The notes under the pieces are model-generated. The model worked only from the letters and a program-made list of their open reading frames with translations, was not told where the DNA came from and ran no database searches. Below, piece by piece: positions 1 through 8,484 of a stretch of DNA of 64,000 nt. The DNA comes from Emticicia sp. CRIBPO (GTDB taxonomy: Bacteria > Bacteroidota > Bacteroidia > Cytophagales > Spirosomataceae). The number at the start of each line of letters is the position of its first letter. The first letter of the stretch is position 1. The stretch lies in NCBI RefSeq assembly GCF_009905725.1, contig NZ_JAAAKV010000012.1, positions 62,001-126,000 of the forward strand. Direction: 5' to 3'. A program made the position numbers and the translations under genes.

Positions 1-529
1 CCCAGGTGTTCTTGTCTTCTGAACCGACGATGGGATTCCTGTCAAATTTGATGTACGGCCCTTCTATGTTTTTCGAGATGGCCAGCCCTATCTGGTTGTG
101 GTGATTATCCCACTGGTCGGTGCCCAGGTAGGTCATGATGTAGTCATAAGTCTGGCCGTTATAAGTCGTCTTAAATTTCCGCACGTCGGGGTCACAAATA
201 TGGTTGATGTCCCAGCCGCTGTCTGAAGGATTCAGTATCCTTGTTCCCGGCTGCCATTTGTAACCGTTTTTTGTAGGAATACCTTTGTAGAGGTAAATAT
301 AATCTACAATTTTGAAGGGCTCCAGGTTCTGACAAACAAAGGCGTACCTGATACCGTACTCATCCTGTATCACACTCGGAGCATAATTGTAAAAACCAGC
401 CCCTCCACTGAACTCATAGTTAACTTCAGGGATAACGGGACCTTTATCCTCTCCTTTACCGGTAAAAGAATACATCAGTAAAGACAAAGCCCCCGTGATC
501 AAAATACCGTATAATCCGTTTTTTTTCAT
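1..529 (-). CDS. Partial secreted five-bladed beta-propeller hydrolase (GH43/GH32-like)
   Basis: Only the N-terminal 176 residues lie in the window; the gene continues past base 1. It begins MKKNGLYGIL with a hydrophobic export segment at about residues 8-20. Blade-like features follow: an IRYAFV strand, an ICDPDV motif near residue 112 and a GLAISKNIEGPY motif near residue 150, the pattern seen at the start of GH43/GH32-type propellers. Catalytic acids cannot be assigned from this fragment, so the substrate is unknown. It is the last gene seen in the minus-strand ribose/nucleoside operon, 52 bases after susD with a strong hairpin in between. The context suggests release of a ribosyl or other pentose unit outside the cytoplasm; that is inference. 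Confidence 0.6.
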   Translation of the reverse strand, partial: MKKNGLYGILITGALSLLMYSFTGKGEDKGPVIPEVNYEFSGGAGFYNYAPSVIQDEYGIRYAFVCQNLEPFKIVDYIYLYKGIPTKNGYKWQPGTRILNPSDSGWDINHICDPDVRKFKTTYNGQTYDYIMTYLGTDQWDNHHNQIGLAISKNIEGPYIKFDRNPIVGSEDKNTW

Positions 530-544
530 AGTTCCGTGATATTT

Positions 545-578
545 AAACTGCCCGTACCTCATGCGGTACGGGCAGTTT
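545..578 (-). terminator. Perfect 14-bp hairpin between susD and the hydrolase gene
   Basis: Bases 545-558 (AAACTGCCCGTACC) are the exact reverse complement of 565-578, with a 6-base loop. Read in the operon direction (minus) the stem is followed by only a short run of T, so complete termination is unlikely. Partial termination or mRNA end protection would lower the hydrolase relative to SusCD. On the plus strand it has a T-run, but no gene upstream needs it. Confidence 0.7.
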
Positions 579-581
579 TTC

Positions 582-2147
582 TTAATAATTTGGATTTTGC
601 TTAAGGTTAGGATTATTATCCACCTCACTCTGCGGGATCGGCATGCTGTGTGACTTCCCTACTATAAAATTATTGAAGTCGCTGTCGCGGACTTTCAGCT
701 GATCTATTGAAGCCTGGTCATTTAAACCCCAGCGTTTCAGGTCAATCCAGCGGACACATTCCAGGCTCAGCTCCAACCCTCTTTCGATTTTCAGGTGGTC
801 TCTGAATGTGTTTTTATTGCTGGCAATCTGGGCTCCGTTATAATAAGAACTGCTCTCCAGAGCTGGCAATTTTGCCCTTTGCCTTACGCGGTTCAGATAC
901 CCAATCGCTTTGGCAGTAGGGCCGCTTACTTCATTCAATGCTTCGGCATAAAGCAACAGCATGTCTGAGTACCGCAAAGACCTGAAGTTATTATCGTTCC
1001 AGTAAAAAAGAGGATTGGCGGGGGTACTGTATTTCTTAATAAATACCCTGTTGCCCCACTCTGCTCTCCATTTGTTTCCGTAAATCAGACTATCAGCCCT
1101 TTCCGGAAAATCCTTAGCCGAGTCATTGTACCAGACACTGTAGAAAAGACGGATGTCGTTTTTTCCCTCCACTGTTTTTTCCCGTTTGTAGTAATCCACC
1201 AGCCAGCGGCGGGCCTCCACGTTGTTCCAGCCTATCCCTGCCGGGGCCTGGTTCATTTCTATCTGCGAGCCCATCTGGGCATTAGGGTCACGGTAATTAT
1301 CCGTCTGGTCAAAACCTACGTTGTTGATCAGGGAAAACTGGATTTCGAAAAGCGACTCTTTGTTGTTTTCAGTCGTATTCCTGAAATTATCACCATAATC
1401 AGGCATCAGGTCATAATAGTTTTTGCCTTCACCGTCCACCAGCCATTCAAAACACTTGATCGCCTCCTCCCACTTGTGATGCTGCATATACACTTTGGCC
1501 AGCAGGGCATAAGCCGCCCCCTTGGTGGCACGTCCCTGGTCGGCCGCCGTCCTTGTGGCCGGGAGTTTGGCCACGGCGTCTTTCAGGTCTTCTTCCAGCT
1601 GCGTGAATATCTCGTCCGGCGTTTTTTGTGCGGGCATGTCAGAGGCCGAAGATGTTTTTAATACGAACGGAAGGTTATCCCACAGGGCCGTCAGATAGAA
1701 GTAGTAAAAAGACCTCAGGAACTTGGTCTGCCCTACCAGGTCTGCTTTACGGCTTTCGCTTGTAAATGTCACCTTGTCAACATTATCCAGCACCTGGTTG
1801 GCCCTGAAAATGGCCACATAATGCTCCTTCCAGATTTTGGTATTTACCTCTCCGAAGTTATAGTTGGTATAAATAAACTTCGAATACTCATTCAGCTCCG
1901 TCCATCCTGCCAGGCTGACGCCGTCATCAGCCATCCCATGCATTTGAGTATAGATATTACGGGTCCAGGTGCCTTGCCTGTAAAACATGTTGTATACCGA
2001 TACCACGCCACTTTCAATATCCGCTTCCGTTTTCCAGAAGTTCCCGGTAGAAATCGTATTCTCATTGTTGATATCCAGCACAGACTCATCACACGAAGCA
2101 AAGGTCAGGGAGAATACGCAAGTCAAAAAATAAATGTATTTTTTCAT
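582..2147 (-). CDS. SusD/RagB-family nutrient-binding outer-membrane lipoprotein
   Basis: A 521-residue protein, the usual length for SusD. The signal peptide ends with Cys19 (TFASC), expected to be lipidated and exported to the cell surface. Family marks are the N-terminal SusD-like segment (ISTGNFWKTEADIESGVVSVY), TPR-type helices in the middle (GAAYALLAKVYMQHHKWEEA) and the C-terminal RagB block (LRYSDMLLLYAEALNEV, then RGLELSLECVRWIDLKRWG). It caps the SusC barrel encoded immediately upstream, with a 13-base gap, and captures ligand for transport. With ribokinase and nucleoside hydrolase in the same operon, ribose or nucleosides are the likely ligands; that is inference from context. Confidence 0.95.
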   Translation of the reverse strand: MKKYIYFLTCVFSLTFASCDESVLDINNENTISTGNFWKTEADIESGVVSVYNMFYRQGTWTRNIYTQMHGMADDGVSLAGWTELNEYSKFIYTNYNFGEVNTKIWKEHYVAIFRANQVLDNVDKVTFTSESRKADLVGQTKFLRSFYYFYLTALWDNLPFVLKTSSASDMPAQKTPDEIFTQLEEDLKDAVAKLPATRTAADQGRATKGAAYALLAKVYMQHHKWEEAIKCFEWLVDGEGKNYYDLMPDYGDNFRNTTENNKESLFEIQFSLINNVGFDQTDNYRDPNAQMGSQIEMNQAPAGIGWNNVEARRWLVDYYKREKTVEGKNDIRLFYSVWYNDSAKDFPERADSLIYGNKWRAEWGNRVFIKKYSTPANPLFYWNDNNFRSLRYSDMLLLYAEALNEVSGPTAKAIGYLNRVRQRAKLPALESSSYYNGAQIASNKNTFRDHLKIERGLELSLECVRWIDLKRWGLNDQASIDQLKVRDSDFNNFIVGKSHSMPIPQSEVDNNPNLKQNPNY

Positions 2148-2160
2148 GATCTGATTAAAT

Positions 2161-5100
2161 TTAGAATGCCAATGATAAAGAAAACATCACAGAACGCGGA
2201 TTGGGAAAAGAGGTATTGTCAGCCCCCATGGTAAAGATGCCCGAGTCCCTGAATTCAGGATCCAGTCCGGAGTATTTCGTGATGGTGATCAGGTTTTGCA
2301 GCGTAACGCCTGCACGGATCCGCTCCATCCCGGCTTTCTGAGAAATACCCGCCGGCAGTGTATAACCCAGTGCCACCTGGCTGAACCTGAAAAACGAGCC
2401 TTTCTCCAGCCACCTGCTCTGATCTCCGCGGCTGTTGCGGGTATCTCCGAACACCACCCTCGGACGGTCATTCACAGGATTAGCGGCTGTCCAGGGTACA
2501 ATGCCGTTGAAATTATTCTGATTGTTGGCAAAATCACCGGCGGCAGCCGCAGCCCCGTTCCAGACATCCTGACCAAAACGTCCGTAGCCGTTCATACTCA
2601 GGTCAAAACCTTTGTAGGCAGCACCCAGTGAAACACCCATTTCGAATTTAGGCCACGGGCTGCCCACCAGCTGCCTGTCTTCTGAAGAAATGATACCGTC
2701 ACCGTTGTAATCGTCATATTTGAGATCCCCAGGCAAAGCATTGGGCTGAATAACTTTCCCCTTCGAATTGACATGGGCTTTGACTTCTTCCTCCGATTGG
2801 AAGACTCCCAGGGTTTTGTACAGGTAAAATGCTCCCAGCGGCTGGCCGATCTGTGCTTTCGACAGGAATTCATAATATTCCACACGTCCGTAGCCCAGGT
2901 CCAGCACCTTGTTTCTTATCCTAGAGAGGTTCAGTGAAGCCGAGTAAGAAAAGTCCTTCCCGACCCTGTCCTTCCAGCCTGTTTCTATTTCAATCCCGGT
3001 GTTGGATAGGCTTCCCGCATTCACCGCCGGGTTGCCGCCTTCATTGCCCGAAGACATCAGGATGGGCAGATAAACGAGCAGGTCCTTGCTTTTTGAACGG
3101 AAATATTCTGCGGTAAAGGTCAAACGGTTATTAAGCATGGCCGCATCAAGCCCAATGTTGGTCGTGGTTTTTCTTTCCCAGACCAGGTCGGTGTTGGTCA
3201 GCTGAGACTGGGTCATACCGATAACCTTATGTTCCGGTGAACCGAAAACAGCACGCGGAGCCGTGTTGATCACCGCCTGGTAGTCCCAGTAGCCGATGCT
3301 GCTGTTACCGAGTGTACCCTGGTTGGCCCTCAGTTTCAGGTCGTTGATAAAAGGCACATCAAAAAATTCTTCGCCGCTGATCCTCCAACCCAGTGAGAAG
3401 GAAGTAAAGGTACCCCACCGGGTGTCTGAAGGCAGGCGGGAAGTACCGTCTCTACGCGTAGTAACCTGCAGCAGGTACTTGTCGGCATAGGCATAATTGA
3501 TACGCCCCAGGTAAGACAGGATAGCGGCTTTCTGGTATCCTCCACCCGCGGTGGTATTGCCCGTGGCAGCATCCAGGGAAGTAATGTATTTATCTCCCAC
3601 CACCAGTGGATTCAGCTTTGTAGCCCAACCCGATTCTCCGTTGAAAGTATTATAGGTGACACCACCTATAAGGTCTATGTCATGTTTACTGATGGTCTTC
3701 TTGTAATTAAGCGTTTGCTCAATCAACACATCATCACTTCTGTAATTCTGAACCCCGATGCTGGCGGCATCACTGCCCTGCCCCATCGTCCAGTTACCTG
3801 ACTTCCTGAGTGTGTTGGTCACACCCGAATAATTGGTATAAGCAAAGTTAAGCTTTGCAAACAAGGCATTGAACAATGACACCTGGCCGAAAATATTGGC
3901 TTTGAGGATATTTTCAGGATTTTTCTGAGAAAGCAGATCCTGCATGGCCACCAGGTTTCGTCCGTAATTGTTGGCCCTGTCCGGGTTTCCATACCCGTAT
4001 CCTCCGGGATTGGCCGGATCTTTTACAGGAATAGTAGGAGAAATGGCAATAAAATCTGCCCACGGGTTCCCGTTCAGGTTTTTCCGGTTGGTTTTCGTGT
4101 AAGAAATATTCTCACCGTACGAAAAAATACCTTTTTGTCCGCTTGTATTGACACGGAATCCGTATCTGTCATAGCCGGTGTTATAAAGTGCTCCTTTATC
4201 TTCGAGGCGGTTCAGCGACACAAAATACTTTCCTGATTTGGAACCTCCTGAAAACGACAAATTATAATTCTGCAGGATTCCGGTGCTCAGCATTTCCTTT
4301 TGCCAGTCTGTGTTGGCGTCATAGTGGTTTTGTCTTCTTACCACGCCGGCCACACCTCTTTTAATGGCCTCGTCGTAGGCCATATCATCATATCTTTTCC
4401 AGGTTTCTGCATCCATAAGGTCATATTGCGGCAACCTGGTGGTGGTGAAATTTGCATCCAGTTGCACCTTCATCGGCCCTTCCTTTCCATTTTTTGTCGT
4501 GATAATGACCACACCATTGGCCGCCCTAGAACCGTAGATCGCAGCTGACGACGCGTCTTTCAGAATCTGGATGGATTCCACATCTGCAGGGTTAAGGTGG
4601 GCTTCCCCGCCGATCATCCCGTCTACGACAAACAGGGGTGAGTTATTGGTAAGGCTACCCAAACCACGGATAACGATCGACGCCTGCTGACCCGGCAAAC
4701 CGCTTGAAGTGACCTTCACGCCGGAAGTAAGTCCCTGCATAGCCCCTATGATATCCTGCGAATTACGATCACGCAAGGTCTCGGATTTAATCACCGAAAC
4801 AGCTCCGGTAAGGTCTTTTTTCTTCACCGTACCATAACCGATCACCACTACTTCATCCAGTGTCTTGTTGTCCTGCTCCAGCCTGATCACCAGACTGGTC
4901 TGGTTTCCAACCGTCACTTCCTGCATAACATATCCTATATACGACACCCCTAAAACAGCCCCTGAAGCCACATTCAGGGTGAACTTCCCTTCCAGGTCTG
5001 TGGCTGCTGCATTAGCCGTACCTTTTTCGTGTACACTGGCCCCTACGATGGGTTCACCCTGCATATCTGTTACAGTACCGCTCACTTTTCGCTGTGCCAG

Positions 5101-5187
5101 AACGGTAAGCGAACATCCGAAGACGCATAACATAAGCACAAGGTTCCTCCACCTTGTTTTCTCTAAAAAAAACAACCCGTTTTTCAT
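2161..5187 (-). CDS. SusC/RagA-family TonB-dependent outer-membrane transporter
   Basis: A 1008-residue TonB-dependent receptor. A signal peptide ends near residue 31 (VLAQ). It is followed by the carboxypeptidase-regulatory-like domain typical of SusC (VSGTVTDMQGEPIVGASV), the SusC TonB/plug signature DEVVVIGYGTVKKKDLTGAV around residue 115, the plug (IRGLGSLTNNSPLFVVDG) and a long 22-strand barrel ending in an aromatic residue (SLAF). It forms the pore of a SusCD pair with the next gene. It is the fourth gene of the minus-strand operon, after ribokinase, nucleoside hydrolase and the sugar permease, 36 bases behind the permease. Energy comes from TonB-ExbBD, which is not encoded here. Confidence 0.96.
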   Translation of the reverse strand: MKNGLFFLEKTRWRNLVLMLCVFGCSLTVLAQRKVSGTVTDMQGEPIVGASVHEKGTANAAATDLEGKFTLNVASGAVLGVSYIGYVMQEVTVGNQTSLVIRLEQDNKTLDEVVVIGYGTVKKKDLTGAVSVIKSETLRDRNSQDIIGAMQGLTSGVKVTSSGLPGQQASIVIRGLGSLTNNSPLFVVDGMIGGEAHLNPADVESIQILKDASSAAIYGSRAANGVVIITTKNGKEGPMKVQLDANFTTTRLPQYDLMDAETWKRYDDMAYDEAIKRGVAGVVRRQNHYDANTDWQKEMLSTGILQNYNLSFSGGSKSGKYFVSLNRLEDKGALYNTGYDRYGFRVNTSGQKGIFSYGENISYTKTNRKNLNGNPWADFIAISPTIPVKDPANPGGYGYGNPDRANNYGRNLVAMQDLLSQKNPENILKANIFGQVSLFNALFAKLNFAYTNYSGVTNTLRKSGNWTMGQGSDAASIGVQNYRSDDVLIEQTLNYKKTISKHDIDLIGGVTYNTFNGESGWATKLNPLVVGDKYITSLDAATGNTTAGGGYQKAAILSYLGRINYAYADKYLLQVTTRRDGTSRLPSDTRWGTFTSFSLGWRISGEEFFDVPFINDLKLRANQGTLGNSSIGYWDYQAVINTAPRAVFGSPEHKVIGMTQSQLTNTDLVWERKTTTNIGLDAAMLNNRLTFTAEYFRSKSKDLLVYLPILMSSGNEGGNPAVNAGSLSNTGIEIETGWKDRVGKDFSYSASLNLSRIRNKVLDLGYGRVEYYEFLSKAQIGQPLGAFYLYKTLGVFQSEEEVKAHVNSKGKVIQPNALPGDLKYDDYNGDGIISSEDRQLVGSPWPKFEMGVSLGAAYKGFDLSMNGYGRFGQDVWNGAAAAAGDFANNQNNFNGIVPWTAANPVNDRPRVVFGDTRNSRGDQSRWLEKGSFFRFSQVALGYTLPAGISQKAGMERIRAGVTLQNLITITKYSGLDPEFRDSGIFTMGADNTSFPNPRSVMFSLSLAF

Positions 5188-5223
5188 ATATTTTTAATTT
5201 AAGGTTAATTCATAATCATAAAG

Positions 5224-6228
5224 TCAGTTAGATCCAGCGGCGATGATCAGCCCTATGCCGATGATAAAAAGTACGAACATCAGGAAAAGATAACGGCCTG
5301 TATCTTTGGGAGCATCCTTGAATTCCTTCCAGATAAATACCCCCCAGAAAGCCGAAACCAGTGTAGCCCCCTGCCCTAAACCGTAGGAAACGGCAGCTCC
5401 GGCCTTACCGGCAGCAATAAGGTTAAAAGCATTGCCAAGCCCCCAGATCAATCCCCCAAAAACACCCACCAGGTGAATGCTGAAACCTCCTTTGAAATAC
5501 TCGCCGTAGCTGACAGGTAATCCTTCGAAAGGGCGTTTCATCACCAGGGTATTAAAAATGAAGTTGCTGACGAAAATGCCTGTTGCAAAAATAAACATCG
5601 CCGTATAGGGCGTCATTTTACCTGCTGCCGGATCCACAAAATTGTCCAGGTCCATCGAAGCAGCCACAAAGCGATAGAAAAATGACATCAGAAAGCCGGC
5701 TCCTAACGAGAGTAAAAGTCCTTTTGATGACACTTTGCTGGCCTGTTTTGCCTGTTTGCTGTAAGCAATGGCGTTCAATATAATGGCCAGGGTGATGAGG
5801 GCAACACCCCCAAACAGGAGCGTCGGATTTCCTTTTTCCGAACCCATGTAGTTGATGATAACACCCAGAACCAGGGCAAGGCCGATACCTACCGGAAAAG
5901 CCACCGAAAGCCCGGCTATAGAAATGGCCGCTGCCAGGAGAATATTGGCGGCATTGAAAATCACCCCTCCCAGGAAAGCACTCTTTATGTTGTCCCACTC
6001 TGCCTGCTGCAGATCAGGGATAAAACTGCGGCCTGTTTCACCGAAACTTCCTAAGGTAAAAGCGGAGATAAGCGAAAACAGCAAAATGCCGATCACATAA
6101 TCCCAGTAGAATAGCTCATATCGCCACGACTTCCCGGCCAGCTTCTGGGTGTTGCCCCATGAACCCCAGCAAAGCATCGTGATAATGCAGAACAAAACGG
6201 CCAGTGAATAACTGTTGACTGTAAACAT
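5224..6228 (-). CDS. Inner-membrane sugar permease, GRP/RhaT-like (DMT superfamily)
   Basis: A 334-residue protein with about ten hydrophobic membrane segments across its whole length. The start (FCIITMLCWGSWGNTQKLAGKSWRYELFYWDYVIG) and the glycine-rich repeats (AFPVGIGLALVLGVIINY, AAVSYGLGQGATLVSAFWG) are typical of the glucose/ribose porter and rhamnose transporter branch of the drug/metabolite superfamily. It would carry the sugar released in the periplasm into the cytoplasm for the ribokinase. It lies between the nucleoside hydrolase (32-base gap) and susC. The analogous gene in Bacteroides ribose loci is the predicted ribose permease; the substrate here is inferred from its neighbours. 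Confidence 0.8.
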   Translation of the reverse strand: MFTVNSYSLAVLFCIITMLCWGSWGNTQKLAGKSWRYELFYWDYVIGILLFSLISAFTLGSFGETGRSFIPDLQQAEWDNIKSAFLGGVIFNAANILLAAAISIAGLSVAFPVGIGLALVLGVIINYMGSEKGNPTLLFGGVALITLAIILNAIAYSKQAKQASKVSSKGLLLSLGAGFLMSFFYRFVAASMDLDNFVDPAAGKMTPYTAMFIFATGIFVSNFIFNTLVMKRPFEGLPVSYGEYFKGGFSIHLVGVFGGLIWGLGNAFNLIAAGKAGAAVSYGLGQGATLVSAFWGVFIWKEFKDAPKDTGRYLFLMFVLFIIGIGLIIAAGSN

Positions 6229-6260
6229 AACACTCTGATTTTAATGGTTAGTAAATAGGA

Positions 6261-7298
6261 TTATCGTTTCCCGGGCTTTGCCGTAATCAGTTCGACGAAC
6301 CTCTCTTTCACGGTGTCGGCTTGCTTGCTGTCGAGTTCCAGGTACGCCTGCCTGCCTTTTCCATCGGAAGTAAAGGAAGTGAAGCCTTTGTCGTCTACGC
6401 GAATCTGCCCCCAGGGACTTATCGTGAAATATTCCGGAGAGTTTTCGACCACATACAGCAACGCGATCAGGTCCCAGGTCGGGCGGTCGTAGGGCATGTC
6501 GAGGTAATATTTGTAGGCTTCCACCACCGGATGGTGCTGCGTCCACTTAAAATCGTTCTCTATACTTTTTGCGGGATATTTCACGGCTATTCCGGCCTCA
6601 AAAGGAGTAAAAACAATGGGCGTAGGCCATTCGTTGACAATCAGCTGGGCTGCCGGGATGTCCTTGACGACGTTGTATTCGGCCAGCCTCTTCTCGCCGA
6701 AACTCCCGGCCATCATGGAAAGCATCTTTACTTTTTTAGCGATGAGCTCTTTTCCACTCAGTTTGGAGTATTTATCAGGAGGCGACTGCAAAAGTCTGAA
6801 AATGTTGGTAGAAAAACCCACAGAAACGATGGTCACCGAGTTGTCCGGCTGTTTCGACAAAATCCGGCGGTATAAAGCGACGGCTTCAGGAACGGCCTCA
6901 TAATTAAACTTCGGTCTTTTAAACAACTCTTTCCCTTTATCGTCCTTCATCAGGCTGACATGCTCCGCATATTTCCGGGCGTCGTTTTCGCTGTCAATCC
7001 CGTTTACGACTTTAGCGACAGGAACTTTCGGATAACCGTACCAGTGATTCATCAGGTGTACATATTCCGTGGAATACCGGCTTTGTTTATTGGATGATAC
7101 TGCCAGAAGCTTTATTTTACCGGCATCCAGGTATTTATAGATCATATCCAGGGCCAGGGCGTCATCCACATCATTCCCGATATCAGTCTCGAAAATAATG
7201 GTCGGTACCTGTCCGGTGCGGGTGCTGCCCTTCTGGCCAAACACCTGACTACCTCCCAAAAACAACAGCAGTGTAACAAAAATGATAGAATTTTTCAT
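6261..7298 (-). CDS. Exported nucleoside hydrolase (IUNH family)
   Basis: A 345-residue protein. The N-terminal signal peptide (MKNSIIFVTLLLFLGGSQVFGQ) predicts export to the periplasm. The active-site calcium-binding motif appears as ETDIGNDVDDALAL near residue 37, a variant of the family DTDPGxDDAxA. Later family landmarks include TIVSVGFSTNIFRLLQ, MAGSF, and a histidine-containing HHPVVEAYKYYLDMPYDRPTWDLIALLYVV near the C-terminus. It splits ribonucleosides into free base and ribose. Placement between ribokinase (30-base gap) and the permease makes a short pathway: nucleoside to ribose outside the cytoplasm, uptake, then phosphorylation. Base specificity cannot be read from sequence alone. 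Confidence 0.9.
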   Translation of the reverse strand: MKNSIIFVTLLLFLGGSQVFGQKGSTRTGQVPTIIFETDIGNDVDDALALDMIYKYLDAGKIKLLAVSSNKQSRYSTEYVHLMNHWYGYPKVPVAKVVNGIDSENDARKYAEHVSLMKDDKGKELFKRPKFNYEAVPEAVALYRRILSKQPDNSVTIVSVGFSTNIFRLLQSPPDKYSKLSGKELIAKKVKMLSMMAGSFGEKRLAEYNVVKDIPAAQLIVNEWPTPIVFTPFEAGIAVKYPAKSIENDFKWTQHHPVVEAYKYYLDMPYDRPTWDLIALLYVVENSPEYFTISPWGQIRVDDKGFTSFTSDGKGRQAYLELDSKQADTVKERFVELITAKPGKR

Positions 7299-7328
7299 AC
7301 GTATTAATAATTAAGGTTGAATCAGATT

Positions 7329-8228
7329 TTATACTATTTCGCGTCGATAAGGTATGGCGGCCTGTGCCCCCATCCTGGTCACGGTAATGGCCGAAGCCTT
7401 GCAGGCCAGTTTAACCGCCTCAACAATATCCCGGCCTTCTGACAGACCCACACACAGGGTACCGCAGAAAGTATCACCTGCCGCCGTGGTATCCATCGCC
7501 GCTACGCTCTCGGCTTCCACTTCATGGTATTGATTGCCGTCTTTGATGAGAGCTCCCAGTGAGCCCAGGGTGATCACCACTACCTCCACGCCCTTTTCGC
7601 TGATTCTGTCGGCCGCTTTCCTGGCTGACTCCCAGTCTGTCACCCTCACTCCCGAAAGGATTTCGGCCTCGTTTTTATTGGGGGTGATGACATACAGGCG
7701 TTTCAGCAGTTCATTCGGGAGGGTCTGGGCAGGTGCCGGATTCAGCACCACTTTTACCTGGTTTAAAGCGGCAATTTCAGCGGCATATTCTACGGTTTCC
7801 ATCGGTATTTCCAGTTGCATCAGCAGGATATCTGCCTTCTCAATTTCTTCTCTTGACTTCTCAATGTCCTTTACGGTAAGGTAAGCATTGGCTCCGGGAG
7901 CCACGAGAATACAGTTTTCACCATTGGCATCCACCGAAATCAAGGCCACTCCCGAGGGATGGTCCGAATCAGAAAAAACATGCTCTGTGCCAATGTCTTC
8001 AGACTTATATAATTCGATGGATTGTCTGCCGAAAAGATCATTGCCTGTTTTGGTAATAAAAGAAACCTTTCCCCCCATCCGGGCCACGGCTACTGCCTGA
8101 TTTGCCCCTTTACCTCCCGGATTCATCATAAACTGGTGGCCGATGATCGTTTCTCCTGGAACCGGCAACCTGTCTGCCTTGATCACCATATCCGTGTTAG
8201 AACTTCCTATTACAACTATTTTCTTCAC
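7329..8228 (-). CDS. rbsK: Ribokinase
   Basis: A 299-residue PfkB-family kinase, the standard ribokinase length, and cytoplasmic. It has the N-terminal GSSNTDMVIKADRLPVPGET segment, the first PfkB signature MNPGGKGANQAVAVARMGG (residues about 35-53) and the second signature with catalytic Asp, AMDTTAAGDTFCG (about 245-257). It converts ribose to ribose 5-phosphate with ATP. It is the promoter-proximal gene of the minus-strand SusCD operon, which strongly suggests ribose is the sugar the operon collects. A -7 box sits 38 bases upstream. Confidence 0.95.
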   Translation of the reverse strand: MKKIVVIGSSNTDMVIKADRLPVPGETIIGHQFMMNPGGKGANQAVAVARMGGKVSFITKTGNDLFGRQSIELYKSEDIGTEHVFSDSDHPSGVALISVDANGENCILVAPGANAYLTVKDIEKSREEIEKADILLMQLEIPMETVEYAAEIAALNQVKVVLNPAPAQTLPNELLKRLYVITPNKNEAEILSGVRVTDWESARKAADRISEKGVEVVVITLGSLGALIKDGNQYHEVEAESVAAMDTTAAGDTFCGTLCVGLSEGRDIVEAVKLACKASAITVTRMGAQAAIPYRREIV

Positions 8229-8265
8229 AATTGTATTAAATTGATAATTAGTATTAAATTTTTAG

Positions 8266-8293
8266 CAAACTTAAAGCAGGGAGAAATAGCAAA
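8266..8293 (-). promoter_or_regulatory. Promoter of the ribose/nucleoside operon
   Basis: On the minus strand, bases 8273-8266 read TAAGTTTG, a perfect match to the Bacteroidota -7 consensus TAnnTTTG. A TTTG -33-like element lies at 8293-8290, 16 bases upstream (somewhat short spacing). The leader to the rbsK start is about 30 bases. Confidence 0.6.
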
Positions 8294-8433
8294 TTGACAA
8301 TAAATAAGATAAAATAATAATTACAAAATGACATTATATTAAACTAATACACTTATTATCAATAAATTAAAATAAGATACAATACACAATAAAATAATTT
8401 AAAATGAATTTCAGAGTGCAAAAAATAAACAAA

Positions 8434-8455
8434 AAAGTACTATAAATCGTACTTT
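8434..8455. promoter_or_regulatory. 7-bp inverted repeat upstream of the divergent regulator
   Basis: AAAGTAC (8434-8440) is mirrored by GTACTTT (8449-8455) around an 8-base AT-rich spacer, 30 bases before the start at 8485. TACTTTAG at 8450-8457 is one mismatch from the -7 consensus, so the repeat would overlap a promoter. It could be an operator; no binding protein is known. Confidence 0.35.
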
Positions 8456-8484
8456 AGCCTGACAAAAGGAATTCAGGAAGACTT

